DNA from: Crambe crambe
Lineage: Eukaryota > Porifera > Demospongiae > Poecilosclerida > Crambeidae
Length of the DNA stretch: 64,000 bases
NCBI GenBank assembly: GCA_963924555.1
Contig: OZ004590.1
Coordinates: forward strand, 5,882,001-5,946,000
Reading direction: 5' to 3'
Part shown: positions 42,801-53,700 of the stretch, one piece after another
Numbering within the stretch: the first letter of the stretch is position 1
Layout: every line of letters starts with the position of its first letter
The notes under the pieces: generated by a model
Told to the model about the DNA's origin: nothing
The model's database searches: none
What the model saw: only the letters and a program-made list of their open reading frames with translations
Made by a program: the position numbers and the translations under genes

Positions 42801-45800
42801 AGTCAAAAATTAATCGTTTATATGTAGCTACAGCCATCATTACCTCAACAAAATTCACTACTTTACCACTGCACAATATTTCCTGGGAGTCTTCAAGTCT
42901 CAAGTCAATAATATCACCAATAAAAATGTGCTGTCCATCCTTTAATATTATCATAGGAGTCCAGAGACGCTTCTCAGAATGCCATCTATCTGCTTCATAC
43001 AACTCACTAAAAATAATATATACTCTGATTTTTGCAATGTCACATGTTCTTTAACCTTATAGTTTCATCCTCTTCCATCATCACTGGGTAGCGCTTAATA
43101 AGTGAAGCAATCCTTGGATTGCACATACACCTTCTCACAGCTTCTTCTGGCATGTTACAGTAAAAGGGTATACCATTTGCACTATAAAACTGTAAAAAAA
43201 AAATTGGAAACTTAGAACATCACACTAGCTAATACCTTTCCAGGAGAAGCAAATGCAGGTAAGTCATTGATTGCCTTGAGCTGTGTTAGGCTAGGTGCAG
43301 TTGGAAATATCTGTTGCATTGCAAATATGACGAACTTTAAATGAGTTTCACCCTACATGTGTTATTACAATAATTAGATCATAGCAATCTATATTATAGT
43401 AATCCATCTATACCATGGGTCTTGGTGAGTGCAACATCATGTACAGCAAAGCAGAAGCAGTTGATGTAAATGGACTGAAATCAGTCATGTCATGTTCAGC
43501 AAGTCTTACTCTTACACTTTCTTCATTTTCCAAATTGTCTGCAACTTCCAATAGTATAGCGGCACAATTATGGCTGTGCTGGTATAGTTATACCTATAAC
43601 ATACCACCATCATCAGAATCTGAGTCCCTATCACTAGCATTGTTGTCTATATTGGATTAAAGTGCATCATACATCACTAACATGAGTACTATTTTAGTAC
43701 CTTCACTTGTACTTGTAATGTTGTCTTGAATCCCAGCAATTGTTTCTGTCATAGACATAGTCATTGCATATAGTTAGTGTCAAGGTATTTTACATAGCTA
43801 GATATAATGTACTTTGATACTCTCCTTCATCAGCATTGGTTCCTGATTTTTTAGCACCCTGCATGTATGAAATTTAAGCTACAGGAAAGTATAATACACT
43901 TAGCTAGATCATAGATACTATAAACTACGTGTACGGGATTGGAAACCCGCCCCCGCATCCGTATATGGCAATGTAATTCATCCTTGTCCGAGCTTTCCTA
44001 GATAAGTTGGTTTCCTGTTTTGGCGAATTTCGCGTGTTCTACGCATCCCAAGTTCATCTCCAAAGGAGGAATAGTTCCTTCGGTGGATTAACAAGGTAAC
44101 TATGCAAAGTTTTTACATGAAAGAGTTGCAGAAATAGTTCATAAACTCCAGTTACCGTGAAAATGGCTACTTTTTTGCATGTTAGTAACATTAACTTGCC
44201 TAGAACTCACAGTGAACAGCAATGACAATGAAAATTAGCTGGAGAATAGTTTCTTACATGTACTTAACCATATTTTAAGTCATGTAACACTATTACATTC
44301 AGCAGAGTGAACAATTTGGATCAAAAAACCAGTTCAACTGTAGTAACACTTCCTACATTACTATTAGCTAAAATGCCTGCCACTCTACTGAAAGTGGTAG
44401 AGCAATGCTTACCATATGTACTTATAACAAGCTTTTTATGCTAGAGAAAACAGTTAATTTGTTACACTTTTTTGAAAATGACTATTATTAAAATTGCTAT
44501 GAGTCAAAGAAATGTATGTATTCCAATGCTAAAAGACAGCAACAGTCTCACAGTGCTAGTGATGATTGGGTCGAATCTGCAGAGATATAAAAGAGGCAAA
44601 ATTATGGGAGACGATCATTCAGAACATTTTCAACAATATTGTTAATGTGCATGGGAGAGTATCTATTCCTATTATATTAAAATGGTACCATGTACTATAT
44701 TCTATGGCACATAGGGTATAATAAAAGCTGTCATTAATACAGATTAAACCTCCCCTATTGATGGCACACATCCATTCCTCCGATTCAGATGGTTTCATGT
44801 TATTGTCACTGTTATGTAAGTTGTCAAGTCCAAGTAGCTAAAATTTCTTTGACTGTGCAGTCTTTGTGAATGGATTTGACTATGTAGCCTCCAATATACC
44901 TGATTGCACACTGTTCTTTGTATGTTAGCTCCTTTATATCAGTGTGTACATCATCATCAACTGTCACAGGTAATGCTTTTCCTATCAGTGAGATGAATAA
45001 ATTCAGAGAGTTGCTGATAAAATAGGGGCTCAATGGTTATGCCACAATCTGTGAGGAATTTCACCCACTTAGCTATCAATAAATGAAGATGAACTCCGGC
45101 ACGAGTGAAACTCAATCCATAATTTTCCTTAATAGCTAGCTACTTGAAAATTTTCGATACCTTTTGGTTATTTTTTAAATGATTTTTGAGATAGAATCTA
45201 GAAGCCTTTACTGAACTCAGTAATAATGAAATTGGGTTGCTGGTATAGCTCATATAACTTAGTAGCCATGTCAATTACAATCTTACAATTATCCACAGAG
45301 GTATCATAATTTGCATCCATGCTCATATTATGGCAAACAGCTTTTATAGCTTCCACACAACTATCAAGTAGCCTCTAACTTAAATATCACCTAGCTACCT
45401 AATTTTCATTTTCTCCCTCCTTTTTTATATAATAATAATAAGTTGTCAGCTAACCTTTAACTTGCAAGTGGCCATAGGTAACTCAGAGAGGATCACAGAG
45501 ATAGAGACCAGTAGCTAGCTTAGCTCGATGCAGCGGCAATCTCCCGTGTTACGTTGCTCGCGGATAAAGAGTTAAGCAAGGCCACGCCCTCGGACACGGA
45601 TTCAACGGGTTAATGTGCCGTTTCCAATCCCGTACACGTAGTTTAGGCCACATCAAATTAATTACTTGTTTATCATCCTAATTTCTTCAAAAATTAGGAG
45701 AGGGGGGGAGGCTTTTATTTTTATTTTTTATTGGTTTCCATGGCACCTGTTTAAAAAGCTATCATTATGAAAACATACAAAAAGCTGAAGTTCCACTGAA

Positions 45801-46189
45801 AACAAGTTAAAAGTAGTAGCTGTACACTTTATTTGAAGAATAACAAACACCATAATTTAATAGCCACCAAAACTGAAATTATACTGAAAATCACGCCTAA
45901 ATTTCAAATAAAGTACACCATGCACATGCTCAGTAGAAATAAAATTAAAAATCCAGAAGAGCAAAAATTAGGAGAGGGAGGGGATGATAAACAAGTAATT
46001 AAGTTGATGTGGCCTTATAGTATCTATGGCTAGATGTACCTCAGCTAGTATCTTTAAACTCAAAATCCGTAAATTATGGCATCGAGACTGGCAATGTCTT
46101 TTCAACTTGCTCGGAGATGCAAATCTGCGATTATAAATGCTGCAATAGCGATTACTTCTTCTCACACTTTCCACTTTATCGATCTCCAT
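39843..46189 (-). CDS. KDZ/Plavaka (CMC)-like transposase, many exons
   Basis: Minus-strand exons run from MEIDKVESVRRSNRYCSIYN (46189-46040, a C2H2-like finger with one Cys as Tyr) across nested elements to 43858, then through about 16 short exons to the stop at 39843. Diagnostic segments: LYEADRWHSEKRLW with FIGDIIDL (about 43000-42845); LLLFCDDTSGNTSKQWNK (about 42500) running into LILAGLPQSE; NIHFLGCSNKVGA; VMFIMADNPMSSEL...CRIC (about 42100); RSTPVECLHTILLGPVKYLL (about 41800); KFHLLLHLPQNMLDFGRTAS (about 41250); CESFNGLMRLHNVHSNR (about 40820). The exon with EVADNLENEESVRVRLAEHD (about 43550) would not join in phase to the one before, so one lesion or a missed splice site remains. Superfamily call is from remembered motif style. 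Confidence 0.7.
43900..46035. mobile_element. Palindromic MITE interrupted by a nested transposon
   Basis: One arm (CTAGATCATAGATACTATA at 43903-43921, resuming at 45645 with AGGCCACATCAAATTAATTA) is the inverse of the other (TAATTAAGTTGATGTGGCCT at about 45996-46015, then TATAGTATCTATGGCTAG to 46035). Reading the second arm backwards gives the uninterrupted sequence and so shows the nested insertion point. It lies in the first large intron of the transposase gene. Confidence 0.65.
43921..45645. mobile_element. 1.72-kb nested DNA transposon (TAAACTACGTGTACGGG ends)
   Basis: Perfect 26-bp terminal inverted repeats at 43921-43946 and 45620-45645, ending in GGGATTGGAAAC. The same inner motif ends the element at 26850-29022. 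Near the left end a leader-like segment ends at a good donor (ACAAG|GTAACT at 44095), as in the 26.85-kb element (TACAAG|GTAAAA). A minus ORF (44824-45033) includes LTYKEQCAIRYIGGYIVKSI, typical of a transposase helical segment. Otherwise degraded. Confidence 0.75.
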
Positions 46190-46238
46190 GGGGAATCTCC
46201 ATTCACGCATGCGTGCAATAATTTTACGCGCGCGAAAT

Positions 46239-46459
46239 ATGCAGCTGGCGGGAGAAATGAATGAAGACAAGGTAGTGAGAGTTTATCGCAGGATTTGTGT
46301 GGATGAAGAGAATGAAGAATGGAATACTGTGGCAGTTCCTTCCAGATGCTCTGTGGAAGATATTTTCACTGAACTGCGCAAGCAGAATGTACAAGTTCAT
46401 GAAAAAGCACTTGCTGACTTCACCAATATCAATCACAAAGTTTGTTGAGAGCATCATAG

Positions 46460-46526
<67 letters not shown>

Positions 46527-48120
46527 TCTCCTTCCCACAGCTATGTGATAAAGATACAGTCCCATGTGTTTGGGATTTATGCTTAGTTCCTAATAAAAAA
46601 AGCTCAAAGACACCCAAGGTATAGCTGAACTGCTCTAGCTATAATATAACTTTCCAATTATTATTACAGGTCACTTATAAGCCACCACCCTTAAAAAAAT
46701 TCAAGCCAATGGATTCAACCCCTCTCCAGCTTGTAGGATTAGGATCCAAGGCTACGTCAGGATCTATGGTTACATCAGGATGTAAGGTTACATCAGGATA
46801 TAAATCAGGATCTAAGGATTCATCAGGATCTAAGGTATAATTATAACCTCTACATAAAAAACTAACCCTAGCTTCTACAATGGTACTTAAGTCTGCAGCA
46901 CCTAAATCTGCAATATCAGAATCTACTTCTGCTACATCTAAATCCACTACATCTAAATCTACTACACCTGCATCAGGATCAGGATCTAATTCTGTGTCAG
47001 GATCAGGATCTAATTCTGTATCATCATCCATGCGGGTAGTTAAGCTATTAAATCGACATGAATGTAACAAATTTGGCTACTACAATATGTCATTAATTTT
47101 CAGTTATCAGCAACCGACTCAATTTTAAATATGAGGATGAGGAATGTAGAGAAAGAGCTGAAAAAGTTATACGAACAGCAGCGAGAAACAAATGTACTGT
47201 GCAAGAACATATTAACCTTGCTGAAGAAGCAAGAAAAGGAAAATATTGAGGAATATAAGGTTTTTAGTTCATTTCATGATCGATTAAAGCCAGTTAGCTA
47301 TGTAGCTGGCTTACATGATAATACTTTATATAACACAACAGGTTGATATTAATACCAATATTACAAGGTTTTTCTGCCGCTCACGCTTCAGGAGTTTGAA
47401 AGAGCATCAGTATGCAGTAAGTAATTAAAGCATGCAGAGTATAATTGTAGCTACCATGCAGTCAATATAGCAAGCAGTTACTGATGCCCTTGGTGATTAC
47501 AAATCGCCCATCAAATTCAAAAAAGGGGTGGCTTTTGCAAGAAAACTCGTGACCACATTCAGGACAGAAGAGAGAAGGAAGGTATGGAGTTGTACAATGC
47601 TATAGTATAATAGCTAGCTACAGAAGTTATTACATATTTTCAGTTATTGGGAAAGAATGGGTATGAAGACTATAAGGGACTGTCCATTTGCGAATTAACA
47701 TCAAAGATTATGAATAGTATGAAGGCTGACATGAATCCGGTCACAATTCACTTATATCAGCGAAATGTAGCTCTTCTGGTAGGTCCATTTTAATCATTAT
47801 TATGATGACAATAATTGTAATTATACTAAAAGAGAAAGTTCATTACTGCTGATCCAGCTAGTGCAACTGTACCCAGAGAATTGTACAGTAATTTCAAAGC
47901 CTGGGTAACTGTCCAATATCCTTCTGGTGTCACGGAAGAAGACTGGGCAGAATTACTGGAAGAAAATTATGTGGAGCATGTATGTACATTTCCGGTACAT
48001 TTGATATTCATGAACTGCAAACATTAACAATTATTATATAATTTATAGGGTATGACAATAGAGGAGTCAGATGATTACCACAATGGAGCTGGAGAAGACT
48101 CGGAGTCTGACAGTGACTAA
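46239..48120 (+). CDS. Transposon accessory protein of unknown function
   Basis: Ten exons, every intron phase 0: 46239-46439, 46541-46618, 46670-46834, 46892-47035, 47104-47259, 47342-47416, 47471-47581, 47644-47778, 47833-47979, 48049-48120; 427 residues. N-terminal MQLAGEMNEDKVVRVYRRIC domain; Ser/Gly/Lys low-complexity linkers (SGSKDSSGSK, SGSGSNSVSGSGSNS); a coiled coil (VEKELKKLYEQQRETNVLCK); a conserved-looking core (KSPIKFKKGVAFARKLVTTF, LLGKNGYEDYKGLSICELTS); an acidic tail (GEDSESDSD-stop). An upstream in-frame ATG at 46188 is possible. Donors at exons 1 (GTTTGT) and 5 (GTTTTT) are weak. It may bind DNA or transposase; I know no matching family. Confidence 0.7.
46464..46522. repeat. 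(TA)n microsatellite in intron 1 of the accessory gene
   Basis: About 59 bp of perfect TA repeat between exons 1 and 2. Confidence 0.98.
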
Positions 48121-48480
48121 GAGCCTTAGCTTTTGAAACATTATAGCAATAACTTACCTGGTATGTATGAGTTCTAGCTATATGGTTGTATGTCATCATA
48201 TGAGTTTTCTTATGACAATTCTGGGAAATAACATGGGCTCAACTTGTATAACAACATGTCTGACACATGTGTACCTGTTGAATTAAAGAGAGATTCCACT
48301 TCTTGATCTCAACATGTGCCACCATGTTGAAACAGCACTGAAGTACGCTACAACATGAATCAGGTCCGTATATCAACATGTATCAACATGTACGGACCTA
48401 CATGTTGATACGTTACTGAGAGGAATTGGCTGTGTAGCTATAGCGCTAGGTTGTCAAGGTTATTGCCATGTTCTAAATTA

Positions 48481-48620
48481 GTTAGACACCTCGACCAACG
48501 GGATCTACCGTCTGTATGAACCCTCAGGCCCCTAGTAGCGCCCTCGCTACGCTCGGGACGCTACAGCCCAGGGCCTTCGGGTTTATACAGACGGTAGATC
48601 CCTCGGTCTCGTTGTCTAAC
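48481..48620. mobile_element. 140-bp MITE with TA target duplication
   Basis: GTTAGACACCTCGACCAACG ... CGTTGTCTAAC forms a long hairpin, with GGGATCTACCGTCTGTATGA mirrored by TATACAGACGGTAGATCCC. TA flanks both sides, as for Tc1/mariner-type MITEs. The centre is G/C-rich (CTCGCTACGCTCGGGACGC). Confidence 0.85.
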
Positions 48621-48764
48621 TATTATATATATCCCACCTAATACATTTACTCCCATAGAGAAAGGTGCTCTTACTGTCATAAATTCCCTCCCTTAGGGTA
48701 AAATGCGTTATGACTCATAACGCACTGTTCCCCAGGCTATGAATAACAACAATTTTAGGTTTTC

Positions 48765-49015
48765 TGAAGCTGACTGTTGGAAGAAGATGATAATGAAGAT
48801 AATCTATGAGATAATGATCAGATAACATTGTCATTACCTAGCTATTACTAAAGAGTTATTTCTGTCTCTGTATTATGTTGGTAGTTTATAGCTGACTGTT
48901 GGAAGAAGATGATTATGAAGTTAATGATCAGTCTATAATATTGTCATTAACTATTACTAAGGAATCTATTTCTGTCTCTGGGTAGTTTATAGCTGATTGT
49001 TGGAAAATGAAGAAG
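48765..49015. repeat. Imperfect tandem repeat of ~110-130 bp
   Basis: GCTGACTGTTGGAAGAAGATG to TATTTCTGTCTCTG occurs twice, with a third partial start (GCTGATTGTTGGAAAATGAA). No coding interpretation. Confidence 0.7.
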
Positions 49016-49360
49016 TCATCTGGTGCTGGGTCATCATAGCTTTTTTTTTTTTTTTTTTGCAATTTTCCACAAGAAGAAATTATTTCTAAGGCCCATTGAT
49101 ATTTTTTTGGCGTCATACCTTCCGCTAGCTTCGCTGCCACTAGCAAACACAAAACGTGGGTGGAGGAACTCGTTAATAGCTGGGTGTGGTGGGCATGGGA
49201 GGAGCCTCGTACTAGTCGTAGTTCGTAGTCTTGCTTGAGAGCAGGAGTTTCGTTTTGTTTCGTAACTAAGGGGTAGCTACGCTCTAGCTACAGACCGACC
49301 AATGAAATCGTGCGCCCTGGGGATATATAACAGTTAGAACACGGTAGTCCTGGTGATTAT

Positions 49361-49438
49361 GGCCAATAAACAACCGAATCCGAGGGCGCAGCCCGAGGAT
49401 AAGGTTGTTTATTTGGCCCGTTGCCATGGTAACGGGCC
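49361..49438. promoter_or_regulatory. Hairpin followed by a perfect RFX X-box palindrome
   Basis: GGCCAATAAACAACC pairs with GGTTGTTTATTTGGCC (49361-49418). It overlaps a 24-bp palindrome whose core GTTGCCATGGTAAC (49420-49433) fits the RFX X-box consensus GTNRCC-N2-RGYAAC exactly. No confident target gene: minus frames at 48928-49152 and 49586-49780 are short and unrecognised. Confidence 0.45.
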
Positions 49439-49439
49439 G

Positions 49440-50767
49440 ATTTACATGGATTTATAAATGTGATACAGTGCATGTAATCATAGCCTGGGGTGGTGTTTAC
49501 AGGGAAAAGTTAGATATAGATTCTGCAAAGTTGATATTGCACTTTAAGGAGTTGTGACTAGACTGTATAGAGTTCTGTCCTTATACTAACTACTCTCAGA
49601 AAAGAATTTTATCATTGAACACGGTGCGCACGCTATAATGATATTCATTGACCACATTCCACATTTCAAACCCAACAAGCTTTTCAGAAAGTAGCCAGCA
49701 TAAAAGGCAGAACTTGCGAGCTGTGTAACAGCGTGGCTGGTATTCTGCACTAGCTGCCCTACTTCCCATTCAGCGTCCAACCATAATTATGACGCTGTGC
49801 CCCTACCTTACGTGAGCAAGTTAAAGCACAGCGAGTGGGTGGGTTATAGAGTGAAAGATAGTTCAGTACTGTACCGTATGAATCACGACGTTGAAGTGGG
49901 ATGGCCATATTCTTGTAAGCAGCCATAAAGTAGCTACATCGCTATAGAGACAGAAAAAAAAGAAAGTGTACAATAATATATAGTTAGCATTATAACTAGC
50001 TGTAGCTATGCAGTATGCAACCACTATAAGATTAAACATCTTCTGGCTACCAAAATAAGAGAAGTAATAAGTCAAAGAAACACATACCTCCACCAACTCC
50101 ATCCACTTTCGTATTCTTTTGACAGAATTTAGAAAGTAGAAAAGCAGTCACTATGCCATACTGAGATTCAGTAGCAATGTATCATACTCAGTCGATCTCA
50201 ACAATAATTAATTTTATAGAAAGGTTCAAAAAGCATACTTTTATTTTTGCATGAAACCATCATGAATTCTTTTATTTTCATGTATCCAGGAGTAAAAAAT
50301 GTAAGTAGCTATACTCAAATGGAGGTATAGCTATAGTGTGTGTTATACACCTGGACTGAGATATTGATGACGATCTTGATGATAATGATCCTGATGTTGA
50401 CTGAGATGACACAGTTGATGATTTGCATCATGGAGTGAGCTAGCTATAAAAACGGATATAGGCCATGCATGCAGGTTTATAGAATTCTTTATAATTATGT
50501 ACAATTCTCTATAATTCTCTACAAGTGGTTGCCACTAATCCACTCAGGTGTGGTTGTTGCAATCCATTGTACTCTATAATTATGTAGTGTCATTATCAAT
50601 CTTCAAGTTTTTTCATCATGATAAATAAATTGTAACACTGGGGCATGAGAGTAATCATATTGATAATTTCCATGTATATACAGTACAGCTATGATGTATT
50701 GTATACTAATTTTTAAAAATCAGCTGCTTTGGTGTACAGAGCTGTAGTGCACATTATGGTCTCTAAA
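49440..50767. other. Spacer downstream of the first 22-EGF gene, with unassigned ORF-like segments
   Basis: From about 49960 onward the sequence is repeated at 57050-57880 as part of the 22-EGF duplication. Minus-strand segments could be exons: a Ser-rich one (QSTSGSLSSRSSSISQSR near 50350-50410) and one ending MELVEVCV near 50100 before a GTATGT. Their conservation is explained by recent duplication, so it does not prove coding. The minus frame 49586-49780 (MDAEWEVGQLVQNTSHAVTQ) is outside the duplication and unrecognised. Confidence 0.3.
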
Positions 50768-53700
50768 TCAATACTTCCTTGGGTCGCTTCCCTCGGATTG
50801 GAAGGCACTTGAGGGGCGGTTATATCCTCCATCTTCATTGGAATAGAGAGAGACACATATCTCCGATATTCCACAATTTTCATGTTGTGTCAAATTGTCT
50901 CCACCCTCTGTCATCACTTGCTGTTCGTTTCCAACATCATCATATACATGGTTATCACAAGGACTAACAACAACCCTTCTGAATTCACCTCCTGTGTAAG
51001 ATAATTATTATGACTCAAATAGCTACATAGTACACATGCGGATTCAATCGAGACTTTTAAATTAGAACTGCGTGAGTGTTTGTGTGCATGTGTGCAAGTA
51101 TATAATATATACACAGTGAAATTTAACTGGCTCACTTATGGGAAAGGAACAAGTGCATGTTCTTAATAGCTGCATGTGGCTGTTGGAACATGACAAAGCT
51201 AGCTATAATACACCTAAAGTACAAGAGATATGTCATGTCAGTTACTCAGTGTGGTGCATGCATTAGCTAACTATAGCTAAGGTACACCAACGTGATTTGA
51301 ATACATACCATTTGCTTTTTGCTTGGCGATCACAAATAGAATCACTAAGAGAAGGATGACTAGAGAAACTCCAACTAGCCCTCCAAACACTCCACCAACT
51401 ATGCCTACAATATTGGCTCCAGCATTGCTACCAGCTGAAAGATAATGGCATTGGAGCATGTGAGTATGATATCACCTTGTGTTTTAGCTACATGTAAGTG
51501 GGATGAGGCTAACAGAGTTCTGATACTAGCTAGCACCCTCTTATAAGCATATTTGAACTAATATCAAGAGTTTTTTGTTGTGGTTTTTTACTAACTTCTC
51601 TGATATAAGCAAAAATTATTGTTGAATTCTTATTGCAATTAATCAACTCACGGTTAATGATAGCTATTTCACAGATCCGTCCAGTGTACCCTACATCACA
51701 GGTACATGTAACTCCACCAGGTGAATCCAGGCATTGTCCTTTCCCACTGCAGTTGACTGACTCACAACTATCAATTACCACTTCACAGATTTGTCCAGTG
51801 TAGCCTTGGTTGCAAACACATGTGAACCCACTGTGTGAATTTTGACACTGACCATGTGCACTGCAGTTGACTGACTCACAATGATCAATGACTGTTTTAC
51901 ATATCTGTCCAGTGTAGCCTTGATTACAGGCACATGTGAACCCACTGAGTGAATTTTGACACTGACCATGTCCACTGCAGTCAACTGACTCACAATGATC
52001 AATAGCTCTATCACATGTCTGTCCAGTGTAGCCTATGTTGCAGACACATATGAACCCATTCGGTGAATTTAGACATCGTCCATTTCCACTGCAGTCAACT
52101 GACTCAGATTCACAATAGACAATGAATGTTTCACACCTCTGTCCAGTGTAGCTTTGGTTGCAGTCACATTTGAACCCACTGGGTGAATTTCGACATCGTC
52201 CATTTCCACTGCAATCAATTGACTCACAATTAATAATGACTGTTTCACATGTCTGTCCAGTGTAGCCTTGGTTGCAGACACAAGTGAACCCACTGGGTGA
52301 ATTTTGACACAGTCCATTTCCACTGCAGTTGACTGACTCACAATAATCAATGATTGTTTCACATGTCTGTCCAGTGTAGCCTTGGTTACAGGCACATGTG
52401 AACCCACTGAGTGAATTTAGACATCGTCCATTTCTACTACAGTCAACTGACTCACAATGGTCAATGACTGTTTCACATGTCTGTCCAGTGTATCCTTGGT
52501 TGCAGGCACATGTGAACCCATTAGGTGAATTTCGACATCGTCCATTTCCACTGCAGTGAGCTGACGCACAATGATCAATGACTGTTTCACATATATGTCC
52601 AGTGTAGCCTTGGTTGCAGGCACATGTGAACCCACTGAGTGAATTTAGACATCGTCCATTTCTACTACAGTCAACTGACTCACAATGGTCAACGACTGTT
52701 TCACATGTCTGTCCAGTGTAGCCTTGGTTGCAGGCACATGTGAACCCACTGGGTGAATTTCTACATCGTCCATTTCCACTACAGTCAACTGACTCACAAT
52801 GATTAATGGCTGTTTCACATGTCTGTCCAGTGTAGCCTTGGTTGCAGGCACATGTGAACCCACTGGGTGAATTTCGACATCGTCCATTTCCACTGCAGAT
52901 AACTGATGCACAATAATCAATGACTGCTTCACATGTCTGTCCAGTGTAGCCTTGATTGCAGATACATGTGAACCCACTGGGTGAATTTCGACATCGTCCA
53001 TTTCTATTGCAGTCAACTGTCGCACAATAATCAATCACTGTTTCACATATCTGTCCAGTGTAGCCTTGGTTGCAGGCACATGTGAACCCACTGGGTGAAT
53101 TTTGACATTGTCCATTTCCACTGCAGTTGACTGACTCACAATAATCAATGACTGTTTCACATGACTGTCCAGTGTAGCCTTGGTTGCAGACACATGTAAA
53201 CCCACTGGGTGAATTTCGACATCGTCTATTTCCACTGCAGTTGACTGACTCACAATAATCAATGACTGTTTCACATGTGTGTCCAGTGTAGCCTTGGTTG
53301 CAGGTACAAGTGAACCCACTGGATGAATTTTGACATCGTCCATTCCCACTGCAGTTGGCTGGCTTACAATAATTATCAATGACTATTTCACATGTCCATC
53401 CAGTGTAGCCTGGGTTGCAGGCACATGTGAACCCACTACGTGAATTTTCACATTGTCCATTTCCACTGCAGTTGACTGACTCACAATGATCTATGACTGT
53501 TTCACATGTCTGTCCAGTGTAGCCATAGTTGCAGGCACATGTGAACCCACTGGGTAAATTTATACATCGTCCGTTTCCATTGCAGTTGACTGACTTACAG
53601 TGATCACATACCTGTCCAATGTATATGAAGGATGATACTCTGCAGAGACAATAGAACCTAGAGAATAAATTTGAACATTCTGCAGTTCCGGCTCTGCTGC

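Larger units (their letters stand above)
39644..48434. mobile_element. 8.8-kb KDZ/Plavaka (CMC)-like DNA transposon with divergent transposase and accessory genes
   Basis: Termini CACAGCCAATTCCTCCCAGT (39644) and the inverse at 48434 match for ~35 bp with one mismatch. TAGCTATA occurs at 39635-39642 (one base before the end) and 48435-48442, a possible 8-bp target duplication, though AGCT words are common here. Subterminal regions (39670-39820, 48230-48420) carry many CAACATGT / ACATGTTGA words, as expected for transposase-binding repeats. The minus transposase gene and plus accessory gene start about 50 bp apart near 46.2 kb. Confidence 0.75.

Noticed and set aside
46076..46264. Plus ORF starting MASRLAMSFQLARRCKSA
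   Set aside because: Antisense to the first transposase exon and ends before joining the accessory gene's exons.
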